Below, piece by piece: positions 40,942 through 56,200 of a stretch of DNA of 64,000 bases. How positions within the stretch are numbered: position 1 is the first letter of the stretch; each line of letters begins with the position of its first letter. The DNA lies in assembly GCA_943735955.1 (NCBI GenBank), contig OX030957.1:12908517-12972516 (forward strand), in the 5' to 3' direction. A program made the position numbers and the translations under genes. The notes below the pieces were generated by a model. It saw only the letters and a list, made by a program, of their open reading frames with translations, did no database searches and was not told the origin of the DNA. This DNA is from Piscicola geometra. Taxonomy: Eukaryota; Annelida; Clitellata; Hirudinida; Piscicolidae.

Positions 40942-42861
40942 CTCTTTTCATACTTCAGTGGAAGAAAAAACATCTATCTAGCTGTCTTAATTTATATTTT
41001 GAAAGCGCTGACCTTAAACTCTTTTTTAAATAATGAGTTTGCTTATTCAGCTTCTGAAGACATATGGCTTCAAATGATAGTTGGGAGATAACCCGCATCA
41101 TTCTTAACAGAGTAGCACAAGTGAATCTTTCACGCTTCACAGTTTCATTTTAAATCAACGTAGTTCAATCAAAAACCAGATTTGTAAAATCTTTTCTATG
41201 ATATTTGAAAACTTGAAATTTTTTTTATGAATTAGTTTTTAATATTTAATTTCCCATGCTACACAAATCAATTTTAATAAACTTTTTCATACATTTAATT
41301 TTCTACTTTTTATAAGAATTTTCTGAAACTATGGAAACTAAATTAATTTTCTAATTTATATTTGGAAAATCTCTTTAGTTCTTTTTTTAATGAAAGTTGA
41401 AATAAATATAACTGAGAATGCATTGAAAGCCTTCAAGTGGAAGCTTCGACAGTTTTCGTATGATATTAAGATTAAATTATTTAAATAAATGCATTAAATT
41501 TTAATGATTAAAACATTCACGGACACAAAAAAATTTGCAGTTTTTTTCAGGGCTTCGGTCATTATAGTCTTGTGCAGACAAAGGTTTTCCACCCTAAAGC
41601 CTCATGCGATTTTTGAGAATTGTAATATTTTTTCCATTTTTCATACAGCCTGATGAGTCTGAGTTCTTGAAAAGTTATAGTTTTTATTTTACATAATAAA
41701 AATTGTAGAATCAAAAATATACGTTCATTATCTGAACTTGAGAATTAATTCAAAATCAATTTATAAAACGACAAATCAATTTCATTAACCATATGAAAGG
41801 GTGGCTGAGTGTATGACGGCTTTCGATTTGACCAATGTTCATCATTTTAGATTCGTGAGCCAGTGAAAGCGAAGAAGGAAAATTTGCAGCCCACGTGGCT
41901 TTGAAGCTTCTACGGATTATACGCCCCCATAAGATTAATCGTCATTATTATTGTTATTATAATATTATTTTTATTAATTGAGGCGTTTTTTTGTAAAAAC
42001 AATAAATTTATAGGTCTTGAATTAGCCAGGTGTGACACGCTGTATCTCATACGCCTATTAATTGCAGATAATAATTATCGAGAAAAAAATCAAATTTTAA
42101 TAGAAACTAAAAAATCTTTTCAAGTTTGTAAATAGTCTAGTTTGTTCGAACGGGTTACAATGGAAAGAAATTATGTTTTTAAAATACAAAGTAATTTGGA
42201 CAAGAAGCGAACTGCTTGATGGAGATAAATTGCGAACGCATATAAATTCCTTCATTGGAGGAGGAATTTGTACATCCATCTAAACATCTGTTTGCTTGTT
42301 CCGTCACTGTGAACTACGCAAGCATTTGTCTTTCATCCTTCCCGTCTCATCCATTCATTAAAATAACTAAAGAAAGTGCTAACGTAAAACCACAAAACGT
42401 AGAAAGCGCGCTTAATTGTGACACGCGCTTCGTCAAAAACAAGATAAAACCAAATAAAAAATTTAAAAATTTAAAATTTTTTTAGAAAATGGAAATCTTG
42501 AATTGCTATACCATCAAATTCAATTTATGAATCGCACTAGCTTTCAAAAGTGAATTGTAGAGATAAAAAGACCGCGTTATACAGGGTGTTTTAGTTTGGT
42601 CCGAAAGTTTGGCACGAATTCATAAGCCTCAAGGGCCTGCCAAATAAAAGATAATCTTCCCTTTCTCACAATTTGCATACTAATCTATTTCTCTATAAAT
42701 AATAAATTTTGATTTATAATTCGAATTTTTTCATTATTTAAATAGTTTCATGTTTAATTACGTTTTTATTGTTTATTTATGTACAAAACTAGACTCAATA
42801 AAAACAGTAATTAATATATTAATTTTTAAACCATTTGTTAATCCTGAATAACATACTTCCC
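40942..42861. other. AT-rich intergenic DNA
   Basis: No supported exon. A weak tRNA A-box-like stretch at about 41800-41830 lacks a proper B box. Confidence 0.5.
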
Positions 42862-43050
42862 CTAAATCATACAAGCCTCATTAATCTCAACCTTAACGTC
42901 GCACTCTTCATCGAACTTAATCACAGGCAATGCATCACTTGCATATCGAAGCCTCATCCAGCCACGACAGAAGCACATCGCTTTCCCGTCGATTGAATCC
43001 ACCCACCACCCGTTCTTTCCTTCATGCCATCTTCTGAAACTTGAACGGAA
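42862..43050 (-). CDS. Orphan candidate terminal exon (63 codons)
   Basis: Minus-strand frame following an AAAAG acceptor at 43051-43052 and ending TAG at 42864-42862. It is far richer in GC than its flanks and uses a non-repetitive, charged and Trp/Cys-containing sequence (starts F-R-S-S-F-R-R-W-H, later G-W-W-V-D-S-I-D-G-K and D-E-E-C-D-V-K-V-E-I-N-E-A). It lies 1.2 kb downstream of the Ig-protein stop on the same strand, so it may be an alternative last exon of that gene, an exon of another gene, or chance. No family is recognised. Confidence 0.35.
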   Translation of the reverse strand, partial: FRSSFRRWHEGKNGWWVDSIDGKAMCFCRGWMRLRYASDALPVIKFDEECDVKVEINEACMI

Positions 43051-44284
43051 CTTTTGATGAATGTGAAACGCAATTAATACGCGCAATTCACAGAAAAGAA
43101 TCAATATCCACTTAATTTGTTCTTTTGCGATCGTAAATCTAATATAAAACTCGCAGGCGATTATACAACAATTATAGTCTCATGGCGATTGAGATTGATT
43201 GCTGAAAGTAAAAAGATTAAATGGTTTGAATTAATTGAAATACAAATCCACTGTCTTTCGGGTTGAAAATAATTGGCCTATTTCATTTATTGATTACATT
43301 TTAAAATAATTTCTTTGATGTAAAACACTGTAAATAGAAACTAATTTCCCATGAATTATTCTTGTGTAGATATCTTAGAAAAACAATTATGCCTAAATTA
43401 CATGAAATGTTATTTTTATTTAAACATTTAAAATTTGATTCTGATGATTAGATGAAGGAAACATAACTATTTATTTCCAATTTTACCAAATTTTACATGA
43501 AAAAGCTTTTTCAAGATCTTTCAATTAAATTTTTATAGCTCAAATTACAAGAATACAATATATTTCCTTTTCCTATTTTATTAAAGAAACTGTCAAAATG
43601 CTTGATCAATTGATAGAATTGAAAAGTTGAAATCGTCATTTACAGTGTAAAACTAAATATTTTTTTGGCGCTTTAAATTTACTTATATAGTTTTTTTAAT
43701 AGTTGATTAGAAGTATGCGCTATAAAAATTTTCAGATATTTAAATTATCTATTGAATGTATACCACTCTAATGAGAATCTTTCCGTACCTAATAAACAAA
43801 TAGGGAAAATTGTGTTTTCTTGAAACATTATGGCTTAGATAAATCTAAAAGAATAAAAAGAAATCATCTTGAAAAAATTAACTTTATTTCACAAATAAAA
43901 GAACTTAAGCCTTTCAAATATCAAAATATTATACTTAGTAAAAATCAATGTTTTCTTAAAATTCTTTTTTTTGACTCTACAAATGGCCATGACAACCTCA
44001 CGATGAAGCAATCTAGCGATAGGGATCTCGAGTGACATAACCACCAACCATCTATTGCTTCTTATCCTGGGCTTTATCACTCTTTTTCATTGGCCTCTTA
44101 CAATCCTACTAGTTGTCTTATTTTTATTGTGACACTTTTCTCATTATTTATGAGTTTTCGAGTTTCCTTCAAGCTTCTTTTAAATATCTCATTTAGTGAC
44201 CAAATTGCACGATTTCGTCAAAATAGATTCGTTTTAAAAGTAATACTTCCCGATTAGTTTAACCTGACATCTTCAAGTGGTCTT
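43051..44284. other. Region downstream of the Ig-protein gene
   Basis: AT-rich, no gene seen. It probably includes the Ig-protein 3' UTR. Confidence 0.5.
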
Positions 44285-47200
44285 TCATAGTGGATTGTGT
44301 TGTTTGCCTTGCAGGTTGTAAGCACTACATGCTTCGATGCGATCATAAGAAGCACTGGCATCAAAGCAGACTCGAAGTTCATAAATCTCGAAGGACTTCT
44401 CTTTTTGCCTGTGATGCTTGCATGCACGCAGGCAGAATGGCGATCCATCAAGGCGGATGACGTAGTATCACAACATGTGAAGCTTCTAATGATGCATTAT
44501 TTTTCATATACCCAAGGTTACTTGCTATATTCAGTGAAAGTGCAGATCAATCGACGTACATTTTTCCTAAAAACAAAATAAATTGTGGTGAAAAAAGTTC
44601 CAATATCTTTTTAAAATTATGAAATGTAAAGCAAACTTCGAAGGCGAGAAACAAACAATTAAATTTAAAAAGCAAACTCTCCAAGACTGGAATAAGCTCA
44701 GAGACGCAAACCTTTTGGGAAGTCTGGAAGCCATGAACGGAGTTTTGGCGCGAGAGAGTGCTTCCGTTGGAGTCGAGAATCCAGTGGTACGAGGAGGGAG
44801 GAGGCCTGGAGAAGACGGTGCACTGCAGCCAAACATCGATCTCCCCTAGAGCCGCTGAATCATTTTTGCATGAAATCAAAGGCCGATCTGTTGCGTGGTG
44901 TTGTCAGTGCTGGTAGACAAGCATGTGAAATTCATAGAAAAGGCTTACTAGGGAAATTTAAGCAGCGAGTTGTGAAGTTCTTTTCTGAAAAAAAGCCATC
45001 TATCTAAGAATGTATTTAATAATGAAAAATTATATAGAAATTTAAAGTTAGTTAAATTTTTTTTCGTAAATTCTTCAAAATTATGTTTATTAATTCTGAT
45101 CGATAGGTTTGAGAAAGAAGAGTTATACAATAGACTAAATGCATGGATAGTGTTTATTCCAATAATTAAATAAAACGATGAATTGATTTGATGCAGTCAT
45201 CCCCCAGGTAAACTAATAATTTACTCGAGATAAATGAGCGAAGATATACTATACTTAACTAAATTATAAATATCTTCTCTATAATTGTTTTTTAATTTTA
45301 TGTTTTTTAAAAATAACTTACCATCAATAGAATTTCAGATTTTTATGGGAAATCATTAATTTTTTATATTTATAAGAATTAAAACCTTCAAGCAAAGACT
45401 CCTAAAAGTAATTCATCAAGTTTTTGAAAGGACAAAAAACGTATCCGACTAACACTCAAACTTAAAAAGTTCTGTCAAAAACCTTCAAACAAACATTTGA
45501 AAGAAAAAAAGTTTTGTTCAGCTAATTCTCAGACGAATTCTTGCGAATTGACTCACGTAGAACGTTGACGATGCCAGAGGTGGAGGTTCCTTGGAGGCCT
45601 GGAACGGTGGCAGTGCAGACGACTTTCTTGGCGTGGTGCTTCAGTGTCATCTTCAAGTTCCGGCTCACTCTCGCCGTCGTTGCAACGATCCTGCGCATCG
45701 AGACGTCGCCGTGCAGGCTGAGCGAGTTGACGAGGTCGAAGTGGTTGGTGAAGTCTTGTCTGGCCAGCTGGATGGTGATGTCTGGCGGAGGATAGCCTCC
45801 AGTGGTGGTGCACGAAAAGACGGTCGCTTGCCCGTCGAGGAAGAACAGATCAGTGCTCGAGTGCTCGCCGGTGGCGGTGCTGAAGTTGCCGTGCTGGAAG
45901 TTTAAGGGACTGGGATAAATGTCGTTGAGGTGAGATGAAGAGTTGAGAGACTTCGAAGAGTATTGGAGAGGAGAAAGGTTTTTGGGAAGTTTTAAGTGGA
46001 TGACATTGACTGCATCTGCAAGGAGAGTATTGTTATGTTAACCGAAATCCACTTAGTGTTGTTGCATTCTAATTTTTTTTAAATAATTGACATTTGTAAA
46101 TTATTTCCTCGGCTTTTTGTGTGTATCTCTATTGAAAACTTTGTTTAAAATTTGAAAAAATCATACTTCAAGTAATTCTCAGTTTCGAAGAGTTTCATAA
46201 ATACACTAAAAATGATTTATTCAGTAATTAAAACTGAAGGCACCTTTTTCATTCAGTGTTTTCTAAGCTCGCAGCTAAAAACTTGTAAGAACTTTTGTTG
46301 CTTAAAATTATTAATAAAAAATAATACCCAAATAAATTAAAAACTTTTCCAATGTTCTTGCTTGTAATTTTCTAATTATTATTCAAAATGTATAAAAACC
46401 CAATAAATAAACTTTTTTCAAAGAAACATAAACACTTTAAACTTTAAAATAAAATTATTTTTTGAAAACTTTTTAGTCATCATCATCATCATCATCACCA
46501 TTATAGAATGGGCTCAGTTAAGAAGTCAAGAGGTTTCTTTTTCCACGGCAAAAACAAATGAATTATCCAAAAGTGTCCAAAACAGCGTGACAAGATGGTG
46601 GCGAGGCTGTTTAGTGGCCGACTACTGGCGACAACACAGCTTTTAATGCCTTTCGCTTTTTGAGTAATTGAACGTTGAGTGAGAAAAGTCTTCATTACAA
46701 CATGCCAGTAGTTTTTTGCAGACATTCAAAGCAAGCCAATCACGCCGCATCTAGTTTTGTGTCATAACTGCATTCTCGAAAGGTTCCATGAACTCTTTAT
46801 CAAATCGTCTTTGAGCAGGGTTTTGCTTAATATTTAGAGCTATTAACAAATAGGAAAAAAATAATCATGAAAAACAAACTGAAAAGGAAAACTATAATGC
46901 TTTTCGGATGATCCTCGGAATAAACTGAAGTCGCAAAGTTTTGACTACAAAAATCGTTGAAGGAATTTTACATTGAAAAAGCAAGGCTTGCTACAAAACA
47001 CAAAAGCTGTCTGCATTTATCAATTATTTTGTGATCTTCGGGTTAATTGCGATAATTTACAATATTCCGTGGTCAATAGCTTCCTGCCGGATTTCCTTTC
47101 TTTTTAAAGGCCCTATTTAGGACGTTAAACATATCTTGATTGCATACACCAACGTTCTGTTATCAAAAGAGCAATAGTGATGGTTACCAAAATGTTTCAA

Positions 47201-50200
47201 GATAAACATATCCTTGTAAAATATTTTGAACTTTTAATGGTTGAAACTTTCAAAGATTTATAAATTTTGAGTTTGTTTGATACTTCATATCATAAACTGG
47301 AAAATAGAGTTAATTAAAAATAACACATGCAAACCACGAATGAAAAAGAGATGTTCAAAAAATTAACTTCATTTTAATTTTTATTTTGCAGTCATGCTTT
47401 AAATTTTGCAAATATGCTTTCTAATTGTGATTGAAAGTAGAAAAATTAACAGTTTTTAACGAAATTGCTTTTTTGAATGGGCTAACAAATTTTCGGCAAA
47501 ATCGATTTGTTGGAAATCCTTTAAACCCTACCCTATTTTTTAAAGTTTTAGTTTAGAATATAGTTCCTTTTCTACATTTGAGCGTATTAAGCATCCATTA
47601 TTAATAGGCAAACATTTATATATCTTTTTTGATTATCAGGAAAAATGAATGTTAGTAAAATCGAATTTCAAGTAATCCCGAGCACAAACATAGTTTTTCA
47701 TGTTTTTCATCAGCTCAAAAGTTATCCAAAAATCTTGAAAGCTGTTTTGAAATTGTGATGAGTACTTTTTGCAGGCTATTGATCCAGAAATGTCTATAGG
47801 ATGGTTAATTAAACCCAGGATACTATAGCTATAACTCGTGGAAAGCACAAATCACTTTGGTCTTTGTATCGCCATTATTGATGTGTGCCCAGCATTAAAA
47901 CATTCGCTCCCTTGTTGCCATCTTGCTCGTGTCAACACAGCCCATATAACTTCCAGCGTTCTTGTTTAATAGAGTATTTAACAAAAGAATGAAAAGAAAC
48001 TATTATTTTCGCAATTTTGTGTGTTTTTCCTATAAAATGTTTGTTTTATGAACAGATTGAAATAGACCTGTCCCATTTTTTAGTGATGATTTTATTATTA
48101 AATAATTTATTTTAAATATTTTTTTTGCAGTTATTTTTTGTTAGTTTTTCAATTAATGACTTTTGAAAACTCTTTTTTCATGACTATTTTCACTGAGATG
48201 TTTGATTCAAAACAAATTTTAACTGTTAAAAAAATATTTGTGAAGTTTATTTGAGTTAAAGAAAAAGTAAAAAATAAAGTTGTTTATTTCGAACAATTAT
48301 TCATTTAATATGTTATAACTATATTTTTTGAAATACCAAAATTACCTTCAAAAAACTGGGAATTTATTTGTTTGAACAATTTACATAGCATTATTTTCGA
48401 ATCGCAATCATGTTGGCATAGAGTCTAGACTATGCTGAAAACATGAGGAAAAACGGAAATGCCGTGTGGACTTAGGAAAAGTAAATGCAAGATAAAAGTA
48501 TGGGTCAACTAAAATACGGATGCATAGCTAGATTGAAAGTTGATAACATGTTTCACTTGGCGAAGAAAAACTAGTTTTTCTGTAATAAATTTATAAAAAA
48601 TTAAAAAAAGTATAATAATTTTTTATCTTGTTCAAGTTTTAGATTTTATAAAGCTTATGTCGTGTGAGTGGCGCCTCAGTCGCATTATAAATAGGCATTA
48701 TTTTATTGACATTCAAGCGAAGCATGTGAGAGTCATTCGAAGTTTCAAAGCAGGATAAACAAAAGGAAGAGATTTTAATGCCTGCATATAAAAATTACTT
48801 TTAAAACTGCGTTCCTTCCTCACCGTTTGAATCAAAGAAAAAAGTTGAAAACCAAAATTATTTTGTTATTTTCAGGCGTCAAGATGCCAATGAGCCTCCA
48901 GGAAATATAGCACTTCAAATTCAGAACAAGAATATGCAAAGCATAAATACATTTACTACATTGTCTATTTTCAACACCATCTCCATTATTCACTTTTCAC
49001 ATGTTCGCAATCACCAACAGCGCCGATTGTTATGCGCCAATTAAATGGACGGGCTTTTGTGCTCATAACTGTTTCGACAATAAGATGGCAGTAACGCTAT
49101 GAATGAGGAACCTTTCTGTGGAACTTTGTTTTTTATTTATTTTTTATAATTATTTTTCTGGCTAGGTTTATACTTTTTTATTCTTACTGCTTTTTTTATA
49201 GAGTCGAATGCACTTTTTACACTTTTAATTGTAGTTTTACAAGGTCTGCTGCCACCAACAATAAGTTCTACTCCATAAAAAGAAAATATAACTATGAAGA
49301 AGCAGAATAAATTTTCAATTATAATGAACATAACGAGGTAGAAAAAAGGCAACACAAAAGAGACAGATGAGAAATTGAGAGTGGAACGGCCATATTCTTC
49401 TTTTTATGACAAGGCAAAAGTGCATTAAAAGGTCTTAAAAATGCTAATTGGTCCATAAAAGAAGACTTGAAATACCAGAAAAGTGATTGTTTGCTTCTTC
49501 AAACTCATAGTTTCCCTGGTAAATGACTTTCGACGCAGGATATGTCAGTGTCTTAAAGCACGGCTGAGATTATAGACCAGGAAGCATGGGATTAGAATGG
49601 AGGTCTGAGTGGACGGTGGGGTCGACATGCAATACAATACAATGAAGATTTTTATCAACATGGCGAAACCCTAACGAGCTTCTGGACCAATCGGTGAGGA
49701 ATATAGATACAACTTTAAATTTTTATAATTACCCGTAAAAGTTATACCCGAAAAAAGTAAATAAATAGATATAAAAACAAAATAAAAACAGTGAAAAAAT
49801 AAATGAACATGAGCGCAACTTTTTATTATTCAAAATTTTTGGTTTAAAAAAAAATTGCAACTGTCTGAACTAAGAAGGAAAGATAAAACGTTAGTAACTG
49901 TTGAGTGAATTTAGTTAACGCTTCAAGAAGATTAGAAAATGGATTAAATTAAACTAAAACAACGTGTGACATGCTTTCTAATGAAAAAAAGATATTTCAA
50001 AAAAATAAGACTAGCAGATTTAGTCAAAATAACTTGTCAAATTTCGATGTAAAAATAATAACATAATAATTTAATGAAATAAAAACAGAAAAACCAAAAA
50101 ATTATATTAGTTCACGGTGAAAAAAAGAAAATGAGATGATTACGAGACTGATAAAGTGGCCATAAAGGAAGCGAGTGAGTTTGCAAATGGAATATATAGG

Positions 50201-53200
50201 CGGGAGGGTAAAAACAATGAGGTTTCGTTGGACTTTTAAATGCTGTTTTGGGAATACCTTTGGAATTAAAACACATTAATTCATTATCCATCAACCACAT
50301 CTGCATCAGCCTCATTAGAGAGTATATCCAAACCCTCGATCAATCTCGCTACTGCAAGCTTCCTGTTACCTCTAACGAAGACGTGGTGAGTGATGGCGTG
50401 CAGGACCACATTCTTGGGCCCGTTCACTTGGCACGTGTAGTTGCCGCTGTCTTTGACGTCCAAGTCTGGTTTTGGTGGTTGAGCAGGGATTAGTGCGTGG
50501 AAAGATTTGAAGATTTATTTAGTTTTTAATTGCTGTGACCATATAGAGTTCACAAAGCCAACGTTTTTTAAGTTTTAAAACTTGAAACGAGGATAATGAG
50601 TTGGTCAACTTCCTAATAATTTCAAATGTTTCGTTGAACATTTGAAAAAACATATGAGTTTTCACTTGTTCTATGGCATTTTGATGAAAAATTAGTAAAA
50701 AAATATATACATTTAATTTATAATTATGAAAAATATATACATAATTGAAGTCATAATTTTCCATAAATGAAAAAAAATTAATACAAAAAATAATGTATTT
50801 TAAAGTTGGAAGTTTTAAGGTGCGAATAGTTTTCAAGACAACTTATATTTTTCTGGGATCTTTTACATTTATTTTTATTTTTTTAACAACTTTTAAATTA
50901 AAAATTAGCTTCAAAATAGGAACGTGATTCAAAGGAGCAAATAATACTCTCAAGTTTGGAATAATTTATTTTCAAAATTGTTATGAGTTTTATAATTTCA
51001 ATTTGTTTTAAGCTTCTTGTTTAAAATGCCTTGGAGGCAACTTTTTAAATATAGTATTGCCTTGAATTAGTTTATCGAATATAGTTAATCCAAATAAAAT
51101 ATTGTGATAATTAAAGATGAACCAAAATAATGATATTTTCTAAATATAATAACGAATACCAAAAATCTTTTGGTTTTACATCTCTTACGATCAGCAACTC
51201 AACCTTACGACGTCACAGATTGATCATCTTATCGGCCTGGGAGGCAATTCATCCAATAAAGCAAACAGCTCATCAATAATGTTTTCAATTTTTAAACTAT
51301 GTTTTTTTAATTATTCAAAATTATTTTTAGGGTTTAAGGCAATTTATGAAAAAACACGCCTTTTAAAGTCAGCGTATAAACGTTAAGTCAACAAAATTCT
51401 TGCTCTGCAATAAATCTTGCTTTTGTAAGGCCATTGCTTGAATACATGCAAGGTTTTATTAAAATTTACGCCAAAAAAGGGTTTTAGTTTTATCTTTTTT
51501 ATGAGAATCGGTATTTTTTATGTTGCGAGACAAATCTGAATTGAATATACACCATCTTTTTAATCTTTTTCAAAAGAAAGTTATATGAATTCTTAAAATA
51601 TCATATGAAAACTAATCTGAAAATTTTGTAATAGGCATTTAAAATACATTTTCTAGTCAACCATACATATTTAAAACCTTAAGATCTATCGTAAAAAGAG
51701 ACACAACTTTAAACATTATTATAGTGGCGTGTTACCCAAAGCATTTCGAGGCCACTCAGGCTGTGAATTGTGGGCCACTAGGTCATTGGTTGCAGTGGAA
51801 CCTCAGACGATTAACTATTGGTCAAACCAAGATTCGTTACCCAATAAGTTATTTATTTACAGTTTCATAATGATTAAAATCAAGAATCAAAACTCTTAAG
51901 AAAGAAACTTTTCAAATTATAATGTAGAAAAAAGTATTTTCCAAATAGACAAACCCAAAACCATTGAAAAATCTTGGAAAGGCTACACTGTCATGTTTTC
52001 CCAAGGGGAGTGATCGTAAAAATAGAGAATGAATGAAAATGGCATAAGCGTATAACACGTGGACTTGTTTATTCAGATATTCTTCCCAGCCTTTTCGCAT
52101 TGGATTTTTATTACGACGCATCTGTCAGTCAGCGATACCGTCTTCGTCGTTTGCCACACAAAAGAAAACATCTCCAGGCAAAGCTTTTCTGGGTAGTCCC
52201 TGTTTGCTTAGAAAATACCTCTGACTGTCTTCTGTGAAATGTCATTTGCAAGGTGGTGCGAAAGGTTGATGATCGATAGATAGCAGGTGAGAATTGTGCT
52301 GTTAAGGACCTATTGTGTGGGTTAATTGCAAATGGGTGATGGTGAGATTAATTAATTTGAAAGGAGGTTTGGGTACAAATGCATTTTTGTATCATATTTT
52401 TGTATTTAAATATTGTATAACAGACGCCATTCTGCCACACTGTGAACGCGGCAATTTGCACGTCTTTTCAAACTATTTCCGACTCACTGAACAAGTTGAT
52501 TGCTAAGATCAAGAGATGGAACTCGGGTTTCGAACGAAAAAGTATTTCGGAAAAAACAAAATTTTTACTCTGGCTGAAAAATCTGAACTGACTGCAAGAT
52601 ATTAAGAAACACCGCGCTTTGTCGGGTTTAATCTCATTGGAATATCTGCATATTTAAATATAATTTAATCCTAACCTTAATCCTCACTCTAATTCTCACT
52701 AATTCCTAATTCTTTCAATGTGTTACGACTTCAATGCAGAACTCAAATGCCTCAAAAGACAACTAAAAAACCATTAGTTGATCGATGTGCGACGTCAGGC
52801 CAAGAATGAAATCCTTGAAAATGTTGTCTATTAATATCGCCTTACATCCAGCACGCTGTTGTCCAATCAATAACAATTCCTAAAAGAGTTATTCTAAAAC
52901 TTGACTAACCGTAATAGCAACCACAACAACACAACGGCAAACAGACTTGTAATCGTGAGCTTGAAGACGAGGAGTGACTGCGAAGCGTGTTTTTCGAACG
53001 AGACGTTGAATCTGCCAGAGGATTGGAAAGGCTCCATCAGGGTGCCCATCATGTTCACCTGGCAAGTTTTGAAGCCAGTGTTAGACTTGAATGAAAATCA
53101 AAATTGAGGCTCCTGGCATATAGGGACATGGAGGGGTCTTTCAAGATTTTTTCTTTTAAGAAAATTCATATTTTTGCTCCTTTACTTTCTTTATTGGTTA

Positions 53201-56200
53201 ATTAAAAATCTCTTTATCTGACATTTTTTCTTTTTCAACTAAAAAGCCGATAAAACTGGGAAGCTCAGATTATGCTTTCAAGAATAAGAAAAAGAATTAT
53301 GGAAGTTGGGGTATGCGAGAAAATATAGAATAATTTGGTGGCATGAAAGATTCAGATAACTTATGCATTAATGGCGTAGAAAGCTGGTATGAAAAAATAG
53401 GTGTGAATTATTTTTGAGACAGCAAGCTGGTACCTTTTTATAGAAATATAAAAAATATATTTTTAGATTGTTGACTTATATCATTATACAAAATCATTGT
53501 GAATTTTATTTATTTATTGTTTTTATCAATATAATAGTATTCGTACTTTTGCGTTAAAAAACTAGAATTTTAATATTTTTAACGAATAAATTCTTTTTTA
53601 AATTTGTTTAAAAAGTTTTTAATGACTGATAAATGTTTGTTCTTAATATGCATAATCTTTTAGTAAACTCGATGCCTCAATCTTGATAAACCATGAAGTT
53701 GTTCCCATCAAACCTGCGTCTTTTCCTCTAGTTGACTCTTGATCCAGACGAGTGGATGGTCGAAGAAGTTGAACTTTTCGAAAGTGAAGTTGCACTGCAA
53801 AGAGACACTTTTTTCGGCGTCCAACACAAACACTCGACTCTTCGTCACCATCACAAGTCCCACGTTGGATGCGCCTGAAGAAGAATAAAGTCCTTGTGTT
53901 TTATATTTGGAATCCTTCTCGAGGGTGTGTGTTTTTTAACTGAATAAAATAACCATAAAAGGAATAAAAATACTCAAAAATATTTAATAATTAAATAAAT
54001 AATTAGAAACTAATTGAAATGCAAGTTATGAATTATAATTTTCACAAAATTATATAAAAAATATCTAATTTTAAAAAATAGACAAACATTTTAGACTTTA
54101 TATTTTCTAAGAAAACGTCATATTGCGTTTTGATTCATTCTTTTTTGATTCACATGACCTAGAAATGCACTGAACCAAGTTTTTATATCACTTTTAATTT
54201 ATTTTAAAAGAATATCACAATTGAAAAAAAGTATGTTGAAATAATTTATTTAAAAAATCATATTTATTATACTTAAGATTTAAACATTGAGTTTTTACAC
54301 GAACTTTTACAAGGTGGACATTTGAATGGTTAATACTCATTATAAGAAGAAGAAAAATCTTAATTTAAAATTTTTTACTCAAATGTATATTTAAACAGTG
54401 CTTTGATACTCTTTAGAAGACTTGAACTTTATGGAAAAAAGAAGAAAAGACTTATGACGTGTGATTTATGGAAAGGTTCTGTCTATTATCAAATAGCTTT
54501 GGAATTTCAACCTCGCACAAAGCGTTTGTTAGGAAAAACGCCAATAAAATTGAATCTTTTGTATGTGAAAATTAAATAAATCTTTCAAATTCAATGATTC
54601 AAAAAAATTAAATAAATCGAATACTTTAAAAAAAAGTAGAGCTTGATTGAAAATGTTTCTCATTCTTTTACATTTAAAATCTATGACAAAAAATTGAATT
54701 CTGGCTTCTTGCATTAGGTGCTGCCACAATGAATCATCCGTCTTCATTACATTTTTTCTGCAACTTGCCTTTTTACAACTCATCACTTATGAACTTCAAA
54801 AACACCTTGAAAAAAACTAACATTTTTCTTAATCCTTCTCAAAAATTTTCTTCAAATAAAAATATTTATTAGCTTGAAAAGCATTAAATTGAAATAAACC
54901 TTTGAAAAGAATTAAATATCAATAGAAATATTAAGATAAATATAACTATTATATCCTATATTAGTTTCATTACACCTATTTCAGCTTTTACCCATAGTTA
55001 TTTTAGGGCAAGTTATTTTTCTCGACTGATGTGGCCGAGTGTTTCATTAGTGAGCCATTTGCCCGGATTAGAGGCCTATCGCGACACAAAGACCCGAATG
55101 GAAGTCGAAATAAGGAATTTACGAGTATTTTCTTAACTGTCGTTTTTATCGCAAAGCAATTTTGTCAACTCTATGCATTTGTTCACTTTTTTTCCGATTT
55201 CAATGAAAATGTGAAACATCTTAAGTAATATATTGACAGTTTATTTGTACAAAATAGTTGGCAAGTGCGGAAGCGTGTAGTATCAGACCCAAAAATATTG
55301 AGCTCTATTATTTTGTGTTAATGAGAATTCACTATTATGAGTAAAAATGTGGCTGAAAACATTGAATATTTTTATTCAAATATGAAATACACTTTTTATA
55401 TATATTTATTAAAACATTTTTTTTACAAACTCAATTTAAATAGACAACATGTCATCCTATGTTTCAATAAAACTAGCTTCCAGTTTTGAAAAACGTTTTC
55501 TAAAGGGGCTGTGTATAGAATAATACTTTTCTAAGAAAAATATAAAAACTTAAATTGAAAGGAAATATTTGGGGGAAAAAAGTTTAAAAAATAATTAAGA
55601 ATAAAAAAAAAAAGTATTTTCTAGTAAAGCGTAAAGACTAAATACAAATTGTTCTACTCGTAGATAAACTAAATAAAAAAATACTTTTAAAGTCGAACAA
55701 ACTATTTATTGGGAAAATGAAGTCTGTCGAAGTCCTATTTGAAAAGCTATTAGAAGGAAATGAAACAAATGGGAATAGTCAAACGAATAATTTAGAAAAG
55801 AAAAGTTTAAAAGCTTAAGTAAATTCATACAATTCGAGTTTTAAAAGCTAAAACAATTATCATTTGAACAAGTAAAAAACATTTAAGTCATTTAGAAATT
55901 CTAAAGCTAAAAAATATGAAAACAAAACCCAAAAAAATCTTGGTCGTTTTATTTATAATCGATTTTTATGAAAAGTTTAAAAAATTGTGTTAATTATTAT
56001 CATTTTGAATCCAGTTTACGAATACATTAAATTTCATGAATTTATTGTTTTTAAAACATATTTTCAGATTTTTTCTTTAAGAGTTGAGACACTTGCTGAT
56101 ATGTCACACTCAACTTTAATTCACTACTATTCCTTTTCAAAGAGCTTCAATTATTGGATTTATAAATAAGTCTAATTTATTTGTTAACAATTTTAAAACA

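Noticed and set aside
41795..41880. Possible tRNA or SINE (GGTGGCTGAGTGTATGACGG)
   Set aside because: A-box-like start only; the B-box position (GATTCGTGAGCC) does not fit and no cloverleaf could be drawn.
44619..44849. Plus-strand 76-codon frame over the Ig3 region
   Set aside because: Shadow of minus-strand Ig exon 44712-44845, which has matching splice phases and Ig motifs.
45541..45905. Plus-strand frames over Ig2
   Set aside because: Antisense shadow of the 459-nt Ig2 exon.
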